Shown one piece after another: positions 38,239-47,282 of a DNA stretch of 64,000 nt. A program made the position numbers and the translations under genes. Source of the stretch: Enteractinococcus fodinae (GTDB lineage: Bacteria; Actinomycetota; Actinomycetes; Actinomycetales; Micrococcaceae); contig NZ_JAVDYJ010000001.1 of NCBI RefSeq assembly GCF_031458395.1, positions 1,240,001-1,304,000 of the forward strand, read 5' to 3'. The notes under the pieces were generated by a model. The model was not told the origin of the DNA, did no database searches, and was given only the letters and a program-made list of their open reading frames with translations. How positions within the stretch are numbered: the first letter of the stretch is position 1; each line of letters begins with the position of its first letter.

Positions 38239-39156
38239 TTGTTCGAAGAACTCATTCCAGATCAGCCTCGACAGAACCTGCGCGAGTTCATCGATACACT
38301 GCGTGACGGCGGTTTCCAAGTCACCGAGGGTCACACCCCTGACCCCGATCTTATTGACCCTATGGGTAGAGCGGTCGAAACCTGGCGCGAAAATTACCCT
38401 TACTCAGAGCGAATGTCACGTGATGAGTACGAGCTGGAAAAATATAAGCTGCAGATTGAGCTGCTGAAATTACAGTACTGGGCAGAAGACACGGGCCAGA
38501 AGATCATCGTCGTGTTTGAAGGCCGTGATGCTGCGGGTAAAGGTGGCACCATCCAGCGGTTCACCGAGTACATGAACCCACGTACTGCTCGCACGGTAGC
38601 CCTGAATAAGCCAACCGAACGCGAAATGGGACAGTGGTATTTTCAGCGCTATATCAACCACTTCCCAACCTCGGGTGAAATCGTGCTGTTCGACCGGTCT
38701 TGGTATAACCGTGCCGGCGTGGAACGCGTCATGGGCTTTAGTACGGAAGATCAGTATCACACGTTCATGAATCAGACCCCGGTCTTTGAAAAACTACTGG
38801 TCGATGACGGCTTCGCGCTCATCAAATTTTGGTTCTCCGTCACTCAAACCGAGCAACGTACCCGCTTTGCGATTCGTCAATTAGATCCGGTGCGCCGCTG
38901 GAAACTTTCACCGGTGGATTTGGAAGCCCTTGACCGGTGGGAAGCCTACACTGAGGCCAAAGAGCTGATGTTCCTGCACACAGATACCGACCACGCCCCG
39001 TGGATCACCGTGAAATCCAATGACAAGAAACGCGGTCGACTCAATGCGATGCGGTATTTTCTGAGCCAGTTCGAATACCCCAATAAGAACCATGATGTCG
39101 TTGGAGTACCAGACCCGCTGTTGGTCATGCGGGGCCGTGACGCAGTAGGAGACTAA
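38239..39156 (+). CDS. ppk2: Polyphosphate kinase 2
   Basis: 305 residues. PPK2 transfers phosphate between polyphosphate and nucleotides. P-loop fold: Walker A FEGRDAAGKGGT (93-104), lid/substrate region YMNPRTARTVALNKP, and Walker B IVLFDRSWYNRAGVERVMG (148-166). Single-domain class. TTG start with AGGAG about ten bases upstream. The MFS gene follows after eight bases, so the two may be co-transcribed. Confidence 0.92.
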   Translation: MFEELIPDQPRQNLREFIDTLRDGGFQVTEGHTPDPDLIDPMGRAVETWRENYPYSERMSRDEYELEKYKLQIELLKLQYWAEDTGQKIIVVFEGRDAAGKGGTIQRFTEYMNPRTARTVALNKPTEREMGQWYFQRYINHFPTSGEIVLFDRSWYNRAGVERVMGFSTEDQYHTFMNQTPVFEKLLVDDGFALIKFWFSVTQTEQRTRFAIRQLDPVRRWKLSPVDLEALDRWEAYTEAKELMFLHTDTDHAPWITVKSNDKKRGRLNAMRYFLSQFEYPNKNHDVVGVPDPLLVMRGRDAVGD

Positions 39157-39164
39157 CGCTCACC

Positions 39165-40412
39165 TTGTCACACAGCGCTCGATTCACCCCTCAACCTCGG
39201 ATCAGGCGCGCTCGAGTGGGCACCGGCCTACTCTTCCTCACAAATGGGGCCCTATTTGCTAACCTGATACCTCGCTACCCCGAAATTAAAGCGAAACATG
39301 AGCTGTCCGATGCAGCATTTGGGGTGGCAGTAGCGTTCTTTCCGCTGGGGGCCATCATGTTTGGCCTGCTCGCCGCTTCGCTGATTCGACGATTTGGCTC
39401 CGGCATGGTTGCCGCAGTCATGACCGTGCTACTGGGGATCAGTATTGCTTCGACCGCATTTATGCCTGATGCAATCTTCTTCGCGCTGGCGCTGCTGATC
39501 GCTGGGGGAGCGGACGCCATGGCCGACGTCTCACAAAATGCGCACGGCCTGCGCGTACAAGAAGCCTACGGCCGATCGATACTGAATTCGTTCCATGCGT
39601 TGTGGTCTTTGGGAGCAGTGCTTGGTGGACTCATGGCTGCGGGCGCACTCCTGGTAGACCTCGGGTTAGGTGCACACCTAGTGTCATCGGCAGCCCTGTT
39701 TGGAGCTCTAGCGCTGATCGCATGGATGCTAGCCCTGCCACCAGACCCGCACGATTCACTTGTCAGTTCAGCCGCGACCCACCGGCAGGCTGAGGCACGC
39801 AAGGAAGAGTTGAAACGCGTACAGCGTGTGGCGTTGCGTAAACCGGGAACGCTGCTAGTGTTGGGCGCTTTGGTACTTATGGCCGTGACCGGCGCGGTCG
39901 TGGAGGATGCAGGTAATTCGTGGTCTGCCTTGTACCTCTCAGCGTATCTGGGTGCACCGAGCTCAGTAGCAGCCTTAGGCTTCACCGCGCTTGTGGCAGG
40001 ACAACTTATTGGACGCGCCACCGCAGACCGATTCATCGACCGATTTGGTCAACGGCGTGTCATCCGTACCGGTGGTGTCGTGATCGCATTGGGCATGGGT
40101 ACTGCGATCGCAATCCCTACGGTGCCACTGACTATTGCCGGCTTCGCTGCCGCCGGTCTGGGCGCGGCAGCGCTTATCCCAGCTGCCTATGACCGAGCCG
40201 ATGCTATTCGTGGGCTGCGTCCTGGCGTCGGTCTCACGATTGTCTCTTGGCTCATGCGACTCGGGTTTCTGACCACTCCGCCCTTGGTCGGTGCGCTGTC
40301 CGATATGTTCTCGTTGCGCTGGGCTCTGCTAGTTGTGCCGCTTGCAGGAGCCGTGACCGTGGTGCTAGCCCGGGTGCTGCCCAACGAGAAAAGACATGTG
40401 ATCGAAAAATAG
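39165..40412 (+). CDS. Major facilitator superfamily transporter
   Basis: 415 residues, about 12 hydrophobic helices. Opens with LFLTNGALFANLIPRYPEIK and contains the cytoplasmic signature-like ATADRFIDRFGQRRVIRTGG between helices 8 and 9; similar to YbjJ/fucose-permease-like MFS proteins of Actinobacteria. Substrate unknown. TTG start, eight bases after ppk2. Confidence 0.82.
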   Translation: MSHSARFTPQPRIRRARVGTGLLFLTNGALFANLIPRYPEIKAKHELSDAAFGVAVAFFPLGAIMFGLLAASLIRRFGSGMVAAVMTVLLGISIASTAFMPDAIFFALALLIAGGADAMADVSQNAHGLRVQEAYGRSILNSFHALWSLGAVLGGLMAAGALLVDLGLGAHLVSSAALFGALALIAWMLALPPDPHDSLVSSAATHRQAEARKEELKRVQRVALRKPGTLLVLGALVLMAVTGAVVEDAGNSWSALYLSAYLGAPSSVAALGFTALVAGQLIGRATADRFIDRFGQRRVIRTGGVVIALGMGTAIAIPTVPLTIAGFAAAGLGAAALIPAAYDRADAIRGLRPGVGLTIVSWLMRLGFLTTPPLVGALSDMFSLRWALLVVPLAGAVTVVLARVLPNEKRHVIEK

Positions 40413-40443
40413 CCCTAACGGAAAGGGGTCCGTCAGGGCTATT
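40408..40443. terminator. Bidirectional terminator between MFS gene and cysE
   Basis: AATAGCCCTAACGG pairs with CCGTCAGGGCTATT (one mismatch) around the loop AAAGGGGT; it overlaps the MFS stop codon and lies before the convergent cysE end. Confidence 0.88.
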
Positions 40444-40455
40444 CAAGATTCGGTC

Positions 40456-41043
40456 TCAAATCCACATTGCTGGATCGACATACTCCGCTGGATCGACTGC
40501 GGGTTTGGCTTCTTCGGGCTTGCGACGCTGTCTGATTTGCGCCGGGATACCGGTGGCGATGGAATCTGGTGGTGTGTCTTTCACCAATACTGCGTTCGCT
40601 CCGACAGCGGTACGAGCACCGACCACAACCGGGCCCAAAATCTTCGCGCCCGCACCAACAACTACTTCGTCTTCGAGGGTTGGATGGCGTTTGACTTTCT
40701 GCAAAGATTGGCCGCCCAGCGTGACACCGTGGTAGAGCATGACGTCATTGCCGATCTCGGTGGTCTCACCAATGACAACGCCCATCCCGTGATCAATGAA
40801 GAAGCGGCGGCCGATATCCGCACCGGGGTGAATTTCGATTCCCGTTAGTGCGCGGTTGACTTGCGACAGCAGCCGCGCCGGAGTCTTCAACGGCTCCTTC
40901 TGCCACATTTTGTGCGCAACACGGTGCATCCACACCGCATGGAGTCCGGTATACCCTGCAACGACCTCAAAGGTACTGCGAGCGGCGGGGTCGCGATCCT
41001 TGGCGGCCTGAATATCCTCGCGGAGGCGGCTTATGATTCCCAA
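40456..41043 (-). CDS. cysE: Serine O-acetyltransferase
   Basis: 195 residues, the short (EpsC-type) form. Makes O-acetylserine for cysteine synthesis. Left-handed beta-helix hexapeptide repeats with [19 protein letters not shown] (about 68-86), [13 protein letters not shown] and [12 protein letters not shown], plus [17 protein letters not shown]. Located downstream of cysK on the same strand, 168 bases apart with a terminator between, so the two are separately controlled or partly coupled. Confidence 0.94.
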   Translation of the reverse strand: MGIISRLREDIQAAKDRDPAARSTFEVVAGYTGLHAVWMHRVAHKMWQKEPLKTPARLLSQVNRALTGIEIHPGADIGRRFFIDHGMGVVIGETTEIGNDVMLYHGVTLGGQSLQKVKRHPTLEDEVVVGAGAKILGPVVVGARTAVGANAVLVKDTPPDSIATGIPAQIRQRRKPEEAKPAVDPAEYVDPAMWI

Positions 41044-41141
41044 TGGTTCCCTTTCAAGACGAAGTGGTGTTGTAAGACCCCAACACAGAAGCGATCTGAA
41101 TTATTCTATGCTCTGGTCACTAACGGGTTAAGGCTTAAAAG

Positions 41142-41193
41142 CTTCTGCCTTCGGTCTTGCAGAGCCATGGGTGTCTGCTACCGAAGGCAGAAG
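41142..41193 (-). terminator. Terminator of cysK
   Basis: CTTCTGCCTTCGGT (41142-41155) pairs with ACCGAAGGCAGAAG (41180-41193); on the minus strand the stem is followed by AGCTTTT. Sits between cysK and cysE. Confidence 0.85.
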
Positions 41194-41211
41194 GGGTGAA
41201 GCGTTGGGTCC

Positions 41212-42147
41212 TTAGCCGCGGATATCTTCGTACAAGACGGTGGAGATGTACCGTTCGCCAAAGTCAGGGATCACGGCAACAATCAGTTTGCCGGCGTTTT
41301 CTTCTCGCTTGGCCTCATCTAAGGCAGCTGCGATAGCGGCCCCGGAGGAGATACCACCGAGAATGCCCTCTTTAGTCCCCAGCAAACGCGAGTTTTGGAC
41401 GGATTCTTCCAAGGTGGCGGTATAGACGGAAGAGTACAGCTCGGTATCGAGAACCTCTGGAACGAAGTTCGCGCCGATGCCCTGAATCTTGTGCGGGCCT
41501 GGTTTACCACCGGACAGGATTGGTGAATCAGCAGGCTCTACGGCTACGAGTTTGACGTCTGGTTTCTGCTCTTTCAGGTAGCGCCCAGCGCCGGTGATCG
41601 TTCCACCGGTGCCAATGCCGGAAACCAAGATATCTACTTTGCCTTCCGAGGCCTCCCAGATCTCTGGACCGGTGGTGTTGTAGTGAATTTCTACGTTGGC
41701 TTGGTTGGCGAACTGCTGCGCCAAGATGGAGTTTTCGGTTTCTTCCACGATTTGGGCGGCTTTTTCAACGGCACCGCGCATACCGTCAGCGCCCGGAGTC
41801 AATACGATCTCGGCACCGTAGGCGCGCAACATAACACGACGCTCGTTCGACATCGTTTCTGGCATGGTCAGCACTACGCGGTAACCGCGTGCCGCGCCGA
41901 CCATAGCCAAGGCGATACCGGTGTTGCCCGAGGTGCCTTCAACAATGGTCCCACCCGGACGAAGTTTGCCGGACTTCTCGGCGGCATCCACGATAGCCAC
42001 ACCGATGCGGTCTTTCACGGAGTTCGCTGGGTTATAGAACTCGACTTTGACGGCAACATCTGCCGGCAGATCCTCTGTGAGGCGGTTCAGACGGATAAGG
42101 GGCGTCTGACCGACGGCTTGAGTGATGTTATCGAGCATCTTTGCCAT
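41212..42147 (-). CDS. cysK: Cysteine synthase (O-acetylserine sulfhydrylase)
   Basis: 311 residues. PLP enzyme that converts O-acetylserine and sulfide to cysteine. Schiff-base Lys45 in [10 protein letters not shown], the carboxylate loop [11 protein letters not shown] near 68-78 and PLP-phosphate loop [13 protein letters not shown] near 175-187. Length and motifs are standard for CysK A-type. Upstream of cysE on the same strand. Confidence 0.96.
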   Translation of the reverse strand: MAKMLDNITQAVGQTPLIRLNRLTEDLPADVAVKVEFYNPANSVKDRIGVAIVDAAEKSGKLRPGGTIVEGTSGNTGIALAMVGAARGYRVVLTMPETMSNERRVMLRAYGAEIVLTPGADGMRGAVEKAAQIVEETENSILAQQFANQANVEIHYNTTGPEIWEASEGKVDILVSGIGTGGTITGAGRYLKEQKPDVKLVAVEPADSPILSGGKPGPHKIQGIGANFVPEVLDTELYSSVYTATLEESVQNSRLLGTKEGILGGISSGAAIAAALDEAKREENAGKLIVAVIPDFGERYISTVLYEDIRG

Positions 42148-42226
42148 GTTGGATTCATCCTTTACGGGGGAGCAAGTTTAAAACAGTTCTAGGGGTTAAC
42201 CATACGGGAGCGGTCGCAAAACGTAA

Positions 42227-42784
42227 TTATTGCAGCCACGCAGAGTAATGTTTTCGCACATTGGCCAGTTTCGGGTTGATCACGACCTGACAGTAGCCCC
42301 AATTAGGGTTGCGCGCATAAAAGTCTTGGTGCTGTTCTTCCGCCGGCCACCACGTGGCATCTTCCTCAATCGTTGTCACGATTGGATCGTCCCAGTGCTG
42401 CTGGTGGCGCTCGATGGCCTGTTCAAAGAGTTCTTTGTCTTCGACCGATTGAGGGAAAAGCGCGGAGCGATACTGCGGTCCCACATCGGCGCCCTGGCGA
42501 TTCAAGGTGGTCGGATCATGGGAAGCGAACAGCATATCCAAGATGGTGTCTGCATCGATAACATCCTGATCGAAGGTCACCTTCACGGCTTCTGCGTGAC
42601 CGGTCGTGCCGGTTGAGACTTGCTCGTAACTCGGGTTGGGTACATGACCCCCGATATAACCGCATTCAGACTCGATGACACCTCGGGTCTTGCGATATAC
42701 CGCGTCCTGACACCAAAAACATCCGCCGCCGACTATTAACGTTCTGTGATTGGGGTTTGACCCGTTTTCGTGTTGGTTCATCAT
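42227..42784 (-). CDS. msrA: Peptide methionine (S)-S-oxide reductase
   Basis: 185 residues. Repairs S-form methionine sulfoxide. Catalytic Cys22 in GGGCFWC, with YIGGHVPNPSYEQVSTGTTG (about 43-62) and GHAEAV as substrate-binding segments, and GYCQVVINPK at the C-terminus. 79 bases upstream of cysK start region on the same strand. ATG-ATG at the start; either may be used. Confidence 0.95.
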   Translation of the reverse strand: MMNQHENGSNPNHRTLIVGGGCFWCQDAVYRKTRGVIESECGYIGGHVPNPSYEQVSTGTTGHAEAVKVTFDQDVIDADTILDMLFASHDPTTLNRQGADVGPQYRSALFPQSVEDKELFEQAIERHQQHWDDPIVTTIEEDATWWPAEEQHQDFYARNPNWGYCQVVINPKLANVRKHYSAWLQ

Positions 42785-43034
42785 ATTTGATAACGCTACA
42801 TGAAACGCCGGTTCTACCGCTAGATAGCGCGGAACTTTCGTCCACGGGTGAGCACGTAGTCCCCGTCCATGCGACCAGGACCACTACCTAAGGCGAGCAA
42901 TGTTGATGACCTCAAATCAAAGCTAGTGATGAGTCTTTACTCACTTTCATCGCCGTGGATTTGCTTCGTCCCGTGCGGCCACCCGACACTATCTGAATGA
43001 CACTCTCATCTCACACTGTGCCTGGAGTCCTGCC
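42785..43034. other. Intergenic region, msrA / membrane hydrolase
   Basis: About 250 bases between divergent genes. Both promoters must lie here; no clear -35/-10 pair stood out and no gene is seen. Confidence 0.4.
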
Positions 43035-43898
43035 ATGATGGGCGCGCAGCACGCCGCCTGTGGCGCTGCAGCCTGGGTCGTCGTCGCTTCTGATTACGGC
43101 ATCCCAATTAGCGTGATCACACAACCGCTAGCCGAGACCTTTGATTGGCTCAGTTGGCTACCTGAGACGTTGCCGCTTGGATTGGGGATGCTTGATGTCG
43201 GCCCTGCGGGCGTATTACTGGGAGCTGTCATATGCGCCGGAGCAGCCCTTCTGCCCGATATCGACCATCACAACGCATCTATTGCCCACTCCTTGCCCCC
43301 GGTCTCCATGGCCATGGCCCGATTCTTTCAAACAGCCTCGGGTGGGCACAGGAACGGCACGCACTCAATTGTTGGCGTGCTATTTTTCGCAGTCGTTGCT
43401 TGGCTCGCCGGCTTTATCGCCATCGAAGACGTCGGAATCTTAGGCGACCTCAATATCGGGGCGGGCCTGATAGCTGTCATTCTTTCTGCGTTTGCGTTCA
43501 AAGTGCTCCGGTTCATGCCGAAACGGGCACGCAAGGTACCGTGGGTGGCTGGTATTAGCTTCGGGGTTCTGACCACACTGCTCTTCCCGGAGGGGCCAAT
43601 CTGGTTGATGACCTGTGTGGTCTTGGGAGTCGTTGTGCATATTGCCGGCGACATGCTCACCAAAGAAGGCTGCAATTTGTTGTGGCCCTTTAGACTTCTT
43701 CCTCCGAGGTTTGTGAAAAACGGTCCCATTTTGTCTGAGGTGTGGAGTACCAATGGGTACCTATCGTTACCACTACTGGGTTCCGCTGATTCCATCCGTA
43801 GCTGGGCGTTCACCATTCCCGTCTCATTAGTTGCGATGACGGGTATGTCAATCGCCACAGTAGTGTGGGCGCAACAGCTTTGGGCAGTTGTTTTCTAG
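43035..43898 (+). CDS. Membrane-bound metal-dependent hydrolase (YdjM/DUF457 type)
   Basis: 287 residues with about six transmembrane helices. The family's metal-binding text is present: MMGAQHAACGAAAW at the start, LLPDIDHHNASIAHSLP (about 74-90) and GGHRNGTHSIVG (about 103-114), and VVHIAGDMLTKEG near 200. Members are annotated as inner-membrane hydrolases; the substrate is not known. Start chosen at the ATG preceded by GGAG. Confidence 0.85.
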   Translation: MMGAQHAACGAAAWVVVASDYGIPISVITQPLAETFDWLSWLPETLPLGLGMLDVGPAGVLLGAVICAGAALLPDIDHHNASIAHSLPPVSMAMARFFQTASGGHRNGTHSIVGVLFFAVVAWLAGFIAIEDVGILGDLNIGAGLIAVILSAFAFKVLRFMPKRARKVPWVAGISFGVLTTLLFPEGPIWLMTCVVLGVVVHIAGDMLTKEGCNLLWPFRLLPPRFVKNGPILSEVWSTNGYLSLPLLGSADSIRSWAFTIPVSLVAMTGMSIATVVWAQQLWAVVF

Positions 43899-44049
43899 GG
43901 GTCAGACGCGTTCCCGGTCGCTTCCACGTGTCAGGCAGGACTGACAGCCTTTTAGTGGCTCCGAAGTAGGCGATAGATTGGACCGCAGTAAGAACGGCGA
44001 CCCAGCGAACCGTATGGCTGAGTCGCCGAAAGCTTGAAGGTTCTTCTGG

Positions 44050-44149
44050 AGGTCCGAAAGATAGGGCGACCGCGGAGGATTGGGACCGTTCCGCAGAGCT
44101 GTTCACCGATCTATCCGATCCCGACGTGATGGATGCTGCGCGGCAATGA
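44050..44149 (+). pseudogene. vapB: VapB-type antitoxin, C-terminal remnant
   Basis: The frame ending with TGA at 44147-44149 reads [19 protein letters not shown] then [11 protein letters not shown], the typical C-terminus of VapB antitoxins that binds the toxin. Upstream of about 44050 no antitoxin-like DNA-binding N-terminus is found, so only the tail survives. The next gene begins in an ATGA overlap, as in vapBC operons. Confidence 0.55.
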
Positions 44150-44541
44150 CAATTTGGCTTATGCAAGGATGCAGACCGGGCAGGCATGGAGGACTGGAAC
44201 GCCTGGATCGAGCGAGGTCTGGTCCGGATATCGACGGTAACCCGATTGGAGCTCGGGTTCTCGGCGCGCTCGGGAAATGCTGGCCGACAGGCGTTCCAAT
44301 TGACGACGCTGTCGCTGATGCCAATCGAGTACCTCACACCGGCAATGAGGACCGCGCTTTCGAAGTCCAAATGCTGCTTGCGGATCGAGGTCAACACCGA
44401 GCGCCATTGATCCCGGACTTGCTGAGTGCTGCCGTAGCAGAGAAGGCTGGATTGACCGGGCTCGCTGGTGACAAGGACTTCGACCTCATTGCCGAAATCA
44501 CAGGGCAGCCAGTTGAGACGCTTGCTCTACTACCGGACTAG
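44145..44541 (+). pseudogene. vapC: VapC-type PIN toxin, frameshifted remnant
   Basis: Start MTIWL at 44145, then a deletion removes the segment with the first catalytic Asp. The reading frame then runs [16 protein letters not shown] and [16 protein letters not shown], and changes frame near 44340 to [19 protein letters not shown] and [13 protein letters not shown], ending [17 protein letters not shown] before TAG. These are the PIN-domain RNase landmarks (second and third acidic sites). Two frame changes make it non-functional. Confidence 0.75.
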
Positions 44542-44863
44542 CTCAAATGTCTCAGGACAGGTGGGTCGAGGTCGTCTGATGCTTGTAGGAGCGCTCGATG
44601 CTCCAGGTAACCCCTAAGCTACAAGCTCCTTGCTGATGTCAGCCTGAGATTTACGTCGTTACCAGTTCGTGGTCGGTGTGCTCGATGTTCGGGGTAACTT
44701 TCAGGCACTGCATGCTTCGGGAGTCCACTCCTTCTTTCTCTGGTAGTAAACATGGGGCCCATACGGTACTCAAATCTTGGCAAAATTCATCTCACGCCAG
44801 AATATGGCTTAGGATGTGCGGAACACATCTCGTGTCACCAAAGTCTTCTAAGAAAGGCCCACC
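44542..44863. other. Intergenic region after the vapBC remnant
   Basis: About 320 bases. No gene, tRNA or recognisable element; short frames lack RBS and family signal. Promoter of the ATP-grasp gene is expected near the right end. Confidence 0.4.
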
Positions 44864-46018
44864 GTGTCCGATACAAGTCTTACGCCCGTCATCAACTTCA
44901 TCCAGAGTGCTCAACTGAACGAGCTCTTGTTCACCACGCCACCAGCGGATGGGAATCATCGCAGCTTCATCATTGAGGCGGCCAAGGAACGTGGCCTGGC
45001 GGTGAAGAACCTGGGCCGTGACCACATAGCTTTTACTGATGAGGGTCGGACGATCGGTGGTATGTATAAAACGGTGACCTCGCTGGTCAGCCATGCGGCT
45101 CTGAGCGTTGCTGATTCTCGACCCATGGCGAAAGAAGTCTTTGCGGCAGCAGGGATACCTGTGCCGAGAGGCAGATCTTTCACGCAAGGGAACTTTGACG
45201 AAGCATTTGAATATTTTCAGCACCGTCAGGGGCCTGCGGTTGTGAAACCCGCGGCTGGTAAAGCCAACGCTGCCACGTTCGTTAACCTGAATACAGCGCA
45301 AGAGTTTCGCACCGCCTGGAGTCGAGCTGTAGAGGCATCCAGTAGTAAGAACCGCATCATGGTCGAGCAGTACATCACCGGAGTGAACATCCGTGCCTTC
45401 GTTGTGGCCGATCGTGTGATCGCATCGGTGGTTCGTGTCCCGGCTTTTGTCGTGGGCAACGGCCAAGATTCGTTGACTACGCTCATTGAAGCGAAGACGA
45501 CCCAGAGGTCGAAGCATCCTTATCTGCAGCGGATGCCCATCCAAGTTGATACTGACTGCCTCGCACAGCAGAACGTGAGCTACACGTCGGTTCCAGAAGA
45601 TGGTGCCGTTGTGCTACTCAACGACAAGGTCAATGTTGACCAGGGCGGCGAGCCTATCGATGTGACCGCTGTGCTGGCACCAGAGATACAGGAACTCGCG
45701 GTGCGGGCCGCGCAAGCCATTCCGGGGCTCATCATCGCCGGTATTGATCTCCTCGCCGAATCACCTGCCACTGATACATCCGCCGTAGTCCTTCGCGCTA
45801 ATGCAGCCGCAAATATCTCGCTGCATCACATTCCGGCTTATGGAGCACAAGCTGATGTGGCCGGGGCAATTATCGACCAGATGATCGCCAGTTCGCCGCG
45901 CCCACCCACGAAGCAACGTCCGCCGAAGGGTCGCAGAGTGTCGTGGAAAGAAAGTTCGCAACGGGTGGGGGACCGTATCAACCGGTCACTCAAACCTAAA
46001 CGGCGCCCCTCCTATTAA
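44864..46018 (+). CDS. ATP-grasp ligase, cyanophycin-synthetase-like
   Basis: 384 residues, GTG start with AAGAAAGG upstream. ATP-grasp landmarks: MAKEVFAAAGIPVPRG (about 92-107), VVKPAAGKANA (126-136) with the ATP lysine, VEQYITGVNIRAFVV (164-178), and near the C-terminus GIDLLAESP and LRANAAANISLHH as metal site (an Asn/Ala variation of the usual E-x-N). Similar domains occur in cyanophycin synthetase and glutathione synthase GshF, but there is no Mur-ligase domain here. A peptide-bond ligase of unknown substrates. The tail is basic and proline-rich. Confidence 0.78.
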   Translation: MSDTSLTPVINFIQSAQLNELLFTTPPADGNHRSFIIEAAKERGLAVKNLGRDHIAFTDEGRTIGGMYKTVTSLVSHAALSVADSRPMAKEVFAAAGIPVPRGRSFTQGNFDEAFEYFQHRQGPAVVKPAAGKANAATFVNLNTAQEFRTAWSRAVEASSSKNRIMVEQYITGVNIRAFVVADRVIASVVRVPAFVVGNGQDSLTTLIEAKTTQRSKHPYLQRMPIQVDTDCLAQQNVSYTSVPEDGAVVLLNDKVNVDQGGEPIDVTAVLAPEIQELAVRAAQAIPGLIIAGIDLLAESPATDTSAVVLRANAAANISLHHIPAYGAQADVAGAIIDQMIASSPRPPTKQRPPKGRRVSWKESSQRVGDRINRSLKPKRRPSY

Positions 46019-46022
46019 ACGC

Positions 46023-46060
46023 TTTCGCGGAGCCACCTGTGCTTAGGTGGCTCCGCGAAA
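46023..46060. terminator. Bidirectional terminator, ATP-grasp gene / NlpC gene
   Basis: Perfect 16-bp stem TTTCGCGGAGCCACCT with its complement around the loop GTGCTT, between two convergent genes. Confidence 0.92.
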
Positions 46061-46078
46061 ACTTAGCGGTAGGCTATT

Positions 46079-46924
46079 TTAGTAGCGCGCTGCGGTGTTC
46101 AACGGTGGGTTGTACTTGGAGTACTCGGACAGCGAGTTCACGCTGAGGCCGGACTGTGGGTTACGTGCCTGAGCAATTTTGCCGTCACCTACGTACACTG
46201 CAACGTGGTAGATGCCCGAAGCTGAGCCGTTATTGGACCAGAACACCAGGTCACCGGCCTGCAGGTTGCTCAAGGAGACGTGGGATTTAGCGCCACTGTA
46301 CTGAGCTGCAGAGTTGCGAGGAATGTCCTTGCCTTCGGCAGCGAGAGCAGCTTTGGTCAAGCCCGAGCAGTCGTAAGCGCTAGGCCCATTGCCGCCCCAC
46401 TTGTAGCTTGCGCCGGAGTTCACAATCTCAAGTGCCTTGCTAGCCGCGGTGGAGTTCGAGCTCGAGACCGATGCGGTGCTGTAAGAAGCTAGCTGTGCTG
46501 AAGTTCTGTCACCTTGCGAAGGAGCAGCACCGTTCGAGGTGGCTTCGGTAGTCGTAGCTGAACCGGATCCACCGCCAGGGATGGTCAGGGTGTCACCCGG
46601 GAAGATGATGGTGGAACCCGATGCGTTGTTTTCGCTCATCAAGGCGCTGAGGGAGACACCCTGAGAGTTAGCGATAGACGACAGAGTGTCGCCCGACTTC
46701 ACGGTGTAGGTGCCTGCCGACTGATTGGTACTTGAGGATGAGGCTGCTGGTGCAGGAACATCTTCGATGGAGGCGTTAGCAGGGGCCATGCCGAACAGGG
46801 ACGCGCTGGCAGCGGTTGCCAACCCTGCCACGCCCAACGAAAAGCGTTTGCTCCGCTGGGATCGCAGTGCCAGCTTCGCTGCTTTTTCAGCTTCAATGCG
46901 TTCGCGACGGGTGGTAAAAGTCAT
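46079..46924 (-). CDS. Secreted LysM-NlpC/P60 peptidoglycan endopeptidase
   Basis: 281 residues. Basic N-terminus and signal-like helix (about 28-50, ending PANA), a LysM wall-binding motif at 72-115 (YTVKSGDTLSSIANSQG and FPGDTLTIPG), a Ser/Thr-rich linker, and a C-terminal NlpC/P60 domain with catalytic Cys186 (YDCSGL) and His240 (IYHVAVYVG). Cleaves the stem-peptide bond in peptidoglycan, as in RipA-type enzymes that act in cell separation. Upstream region carries phased repeats that may be an operator. Confidence 0.93.
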   Translation of the reverse strand: MTFTTRRERIEAEKAAKLALRSQRSKRFSLGVAGLATAASASLFGMAPANASIEDVPAPAASSSSTNQSAGTYTVKSGDTLSSIANSQGVSLSALMSENNASGSTIIFPGDTLTIPGGGSGSATTTEATSNGAAPSQGDRTSAQLASYSTASVSSSNSTAASKALEIVNSGASYKWGGNGPSAYDCSGLTKAALAAEGKDIPRNSAAQYSGAKSHVSLSNLQAGDLVFWSNNGSASGIYHVAVYVGDGKIAQARNPQSGLSVNSLSEYSKYNPPLNTAARY

Positions 46925-46999
46925 AAGTCTGTATATCTTTCAAGAAGAAGGATGTTTATGTCTGGAAATCTGATCCGCCTCGGGACCAACTCCCTGGGT

Positions 47000-47170
47000 C
47001 GTTATCAGAACGTTATCTAGCGTGACATTCACGTTATCAAAACGCAACTTTGGCTGACCGATTTTGCGCCCAGTCCGGCCACAGGAATCGATACTTCGTT
47101 GCAAGCATGGGGAATCGATGAATTGCTATGAAAGTGCTGGCATTAACCTTACCGTTACCTGATCGTTATT
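47000..47170. promoter_or_regulatory. Phased CGTTATC/CGTTACC repeats between the NlpC/P60 and Nif3-like genes
   Basis: CGTTATC at 47000, 47011 and 47032 (start-to-start 11 and 21 bases, i.e. one and two helix turns) and CGTTACC at 47153 with CGTTATT at 47164 (11 bases). All face the same way; on the NlpC strand they read GATAACG/GGTAACG. The layout resembles the GTAAC-type direct repeats described for the actinobacterial response regulator MtrA, which controls wall peptidases. The binder is inferred. Confidence 0.5.
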
Positions 47171-47282
47171 AAATCTTTATCAGTGGTCGTAACGACCCTT
47201 TCTGGGCTGACATATGCAAACCGCGATTCTGCACGTGCATTAGGTCGTGATTTCGGCTCGCACAGCAGGCACAATGGGTTAT

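Noticed and set aside
44792-45544. 250-codon minus-strand frame opposite the ATP-grasp gene
   Set aside because: ATP-grasp motifs are clear on the plus strand; the frame lacks an RBS and recognisable domains.
46925-47246. Cyclic-di-AMP (ydaO-type) riboswitch upstream of the NlpC/P60 gene
   Set aside because: Such riboswitches often precede actinobacterial wall-hydrolase genes, but I could not find the conserved core; only phased direct repeats are seen.
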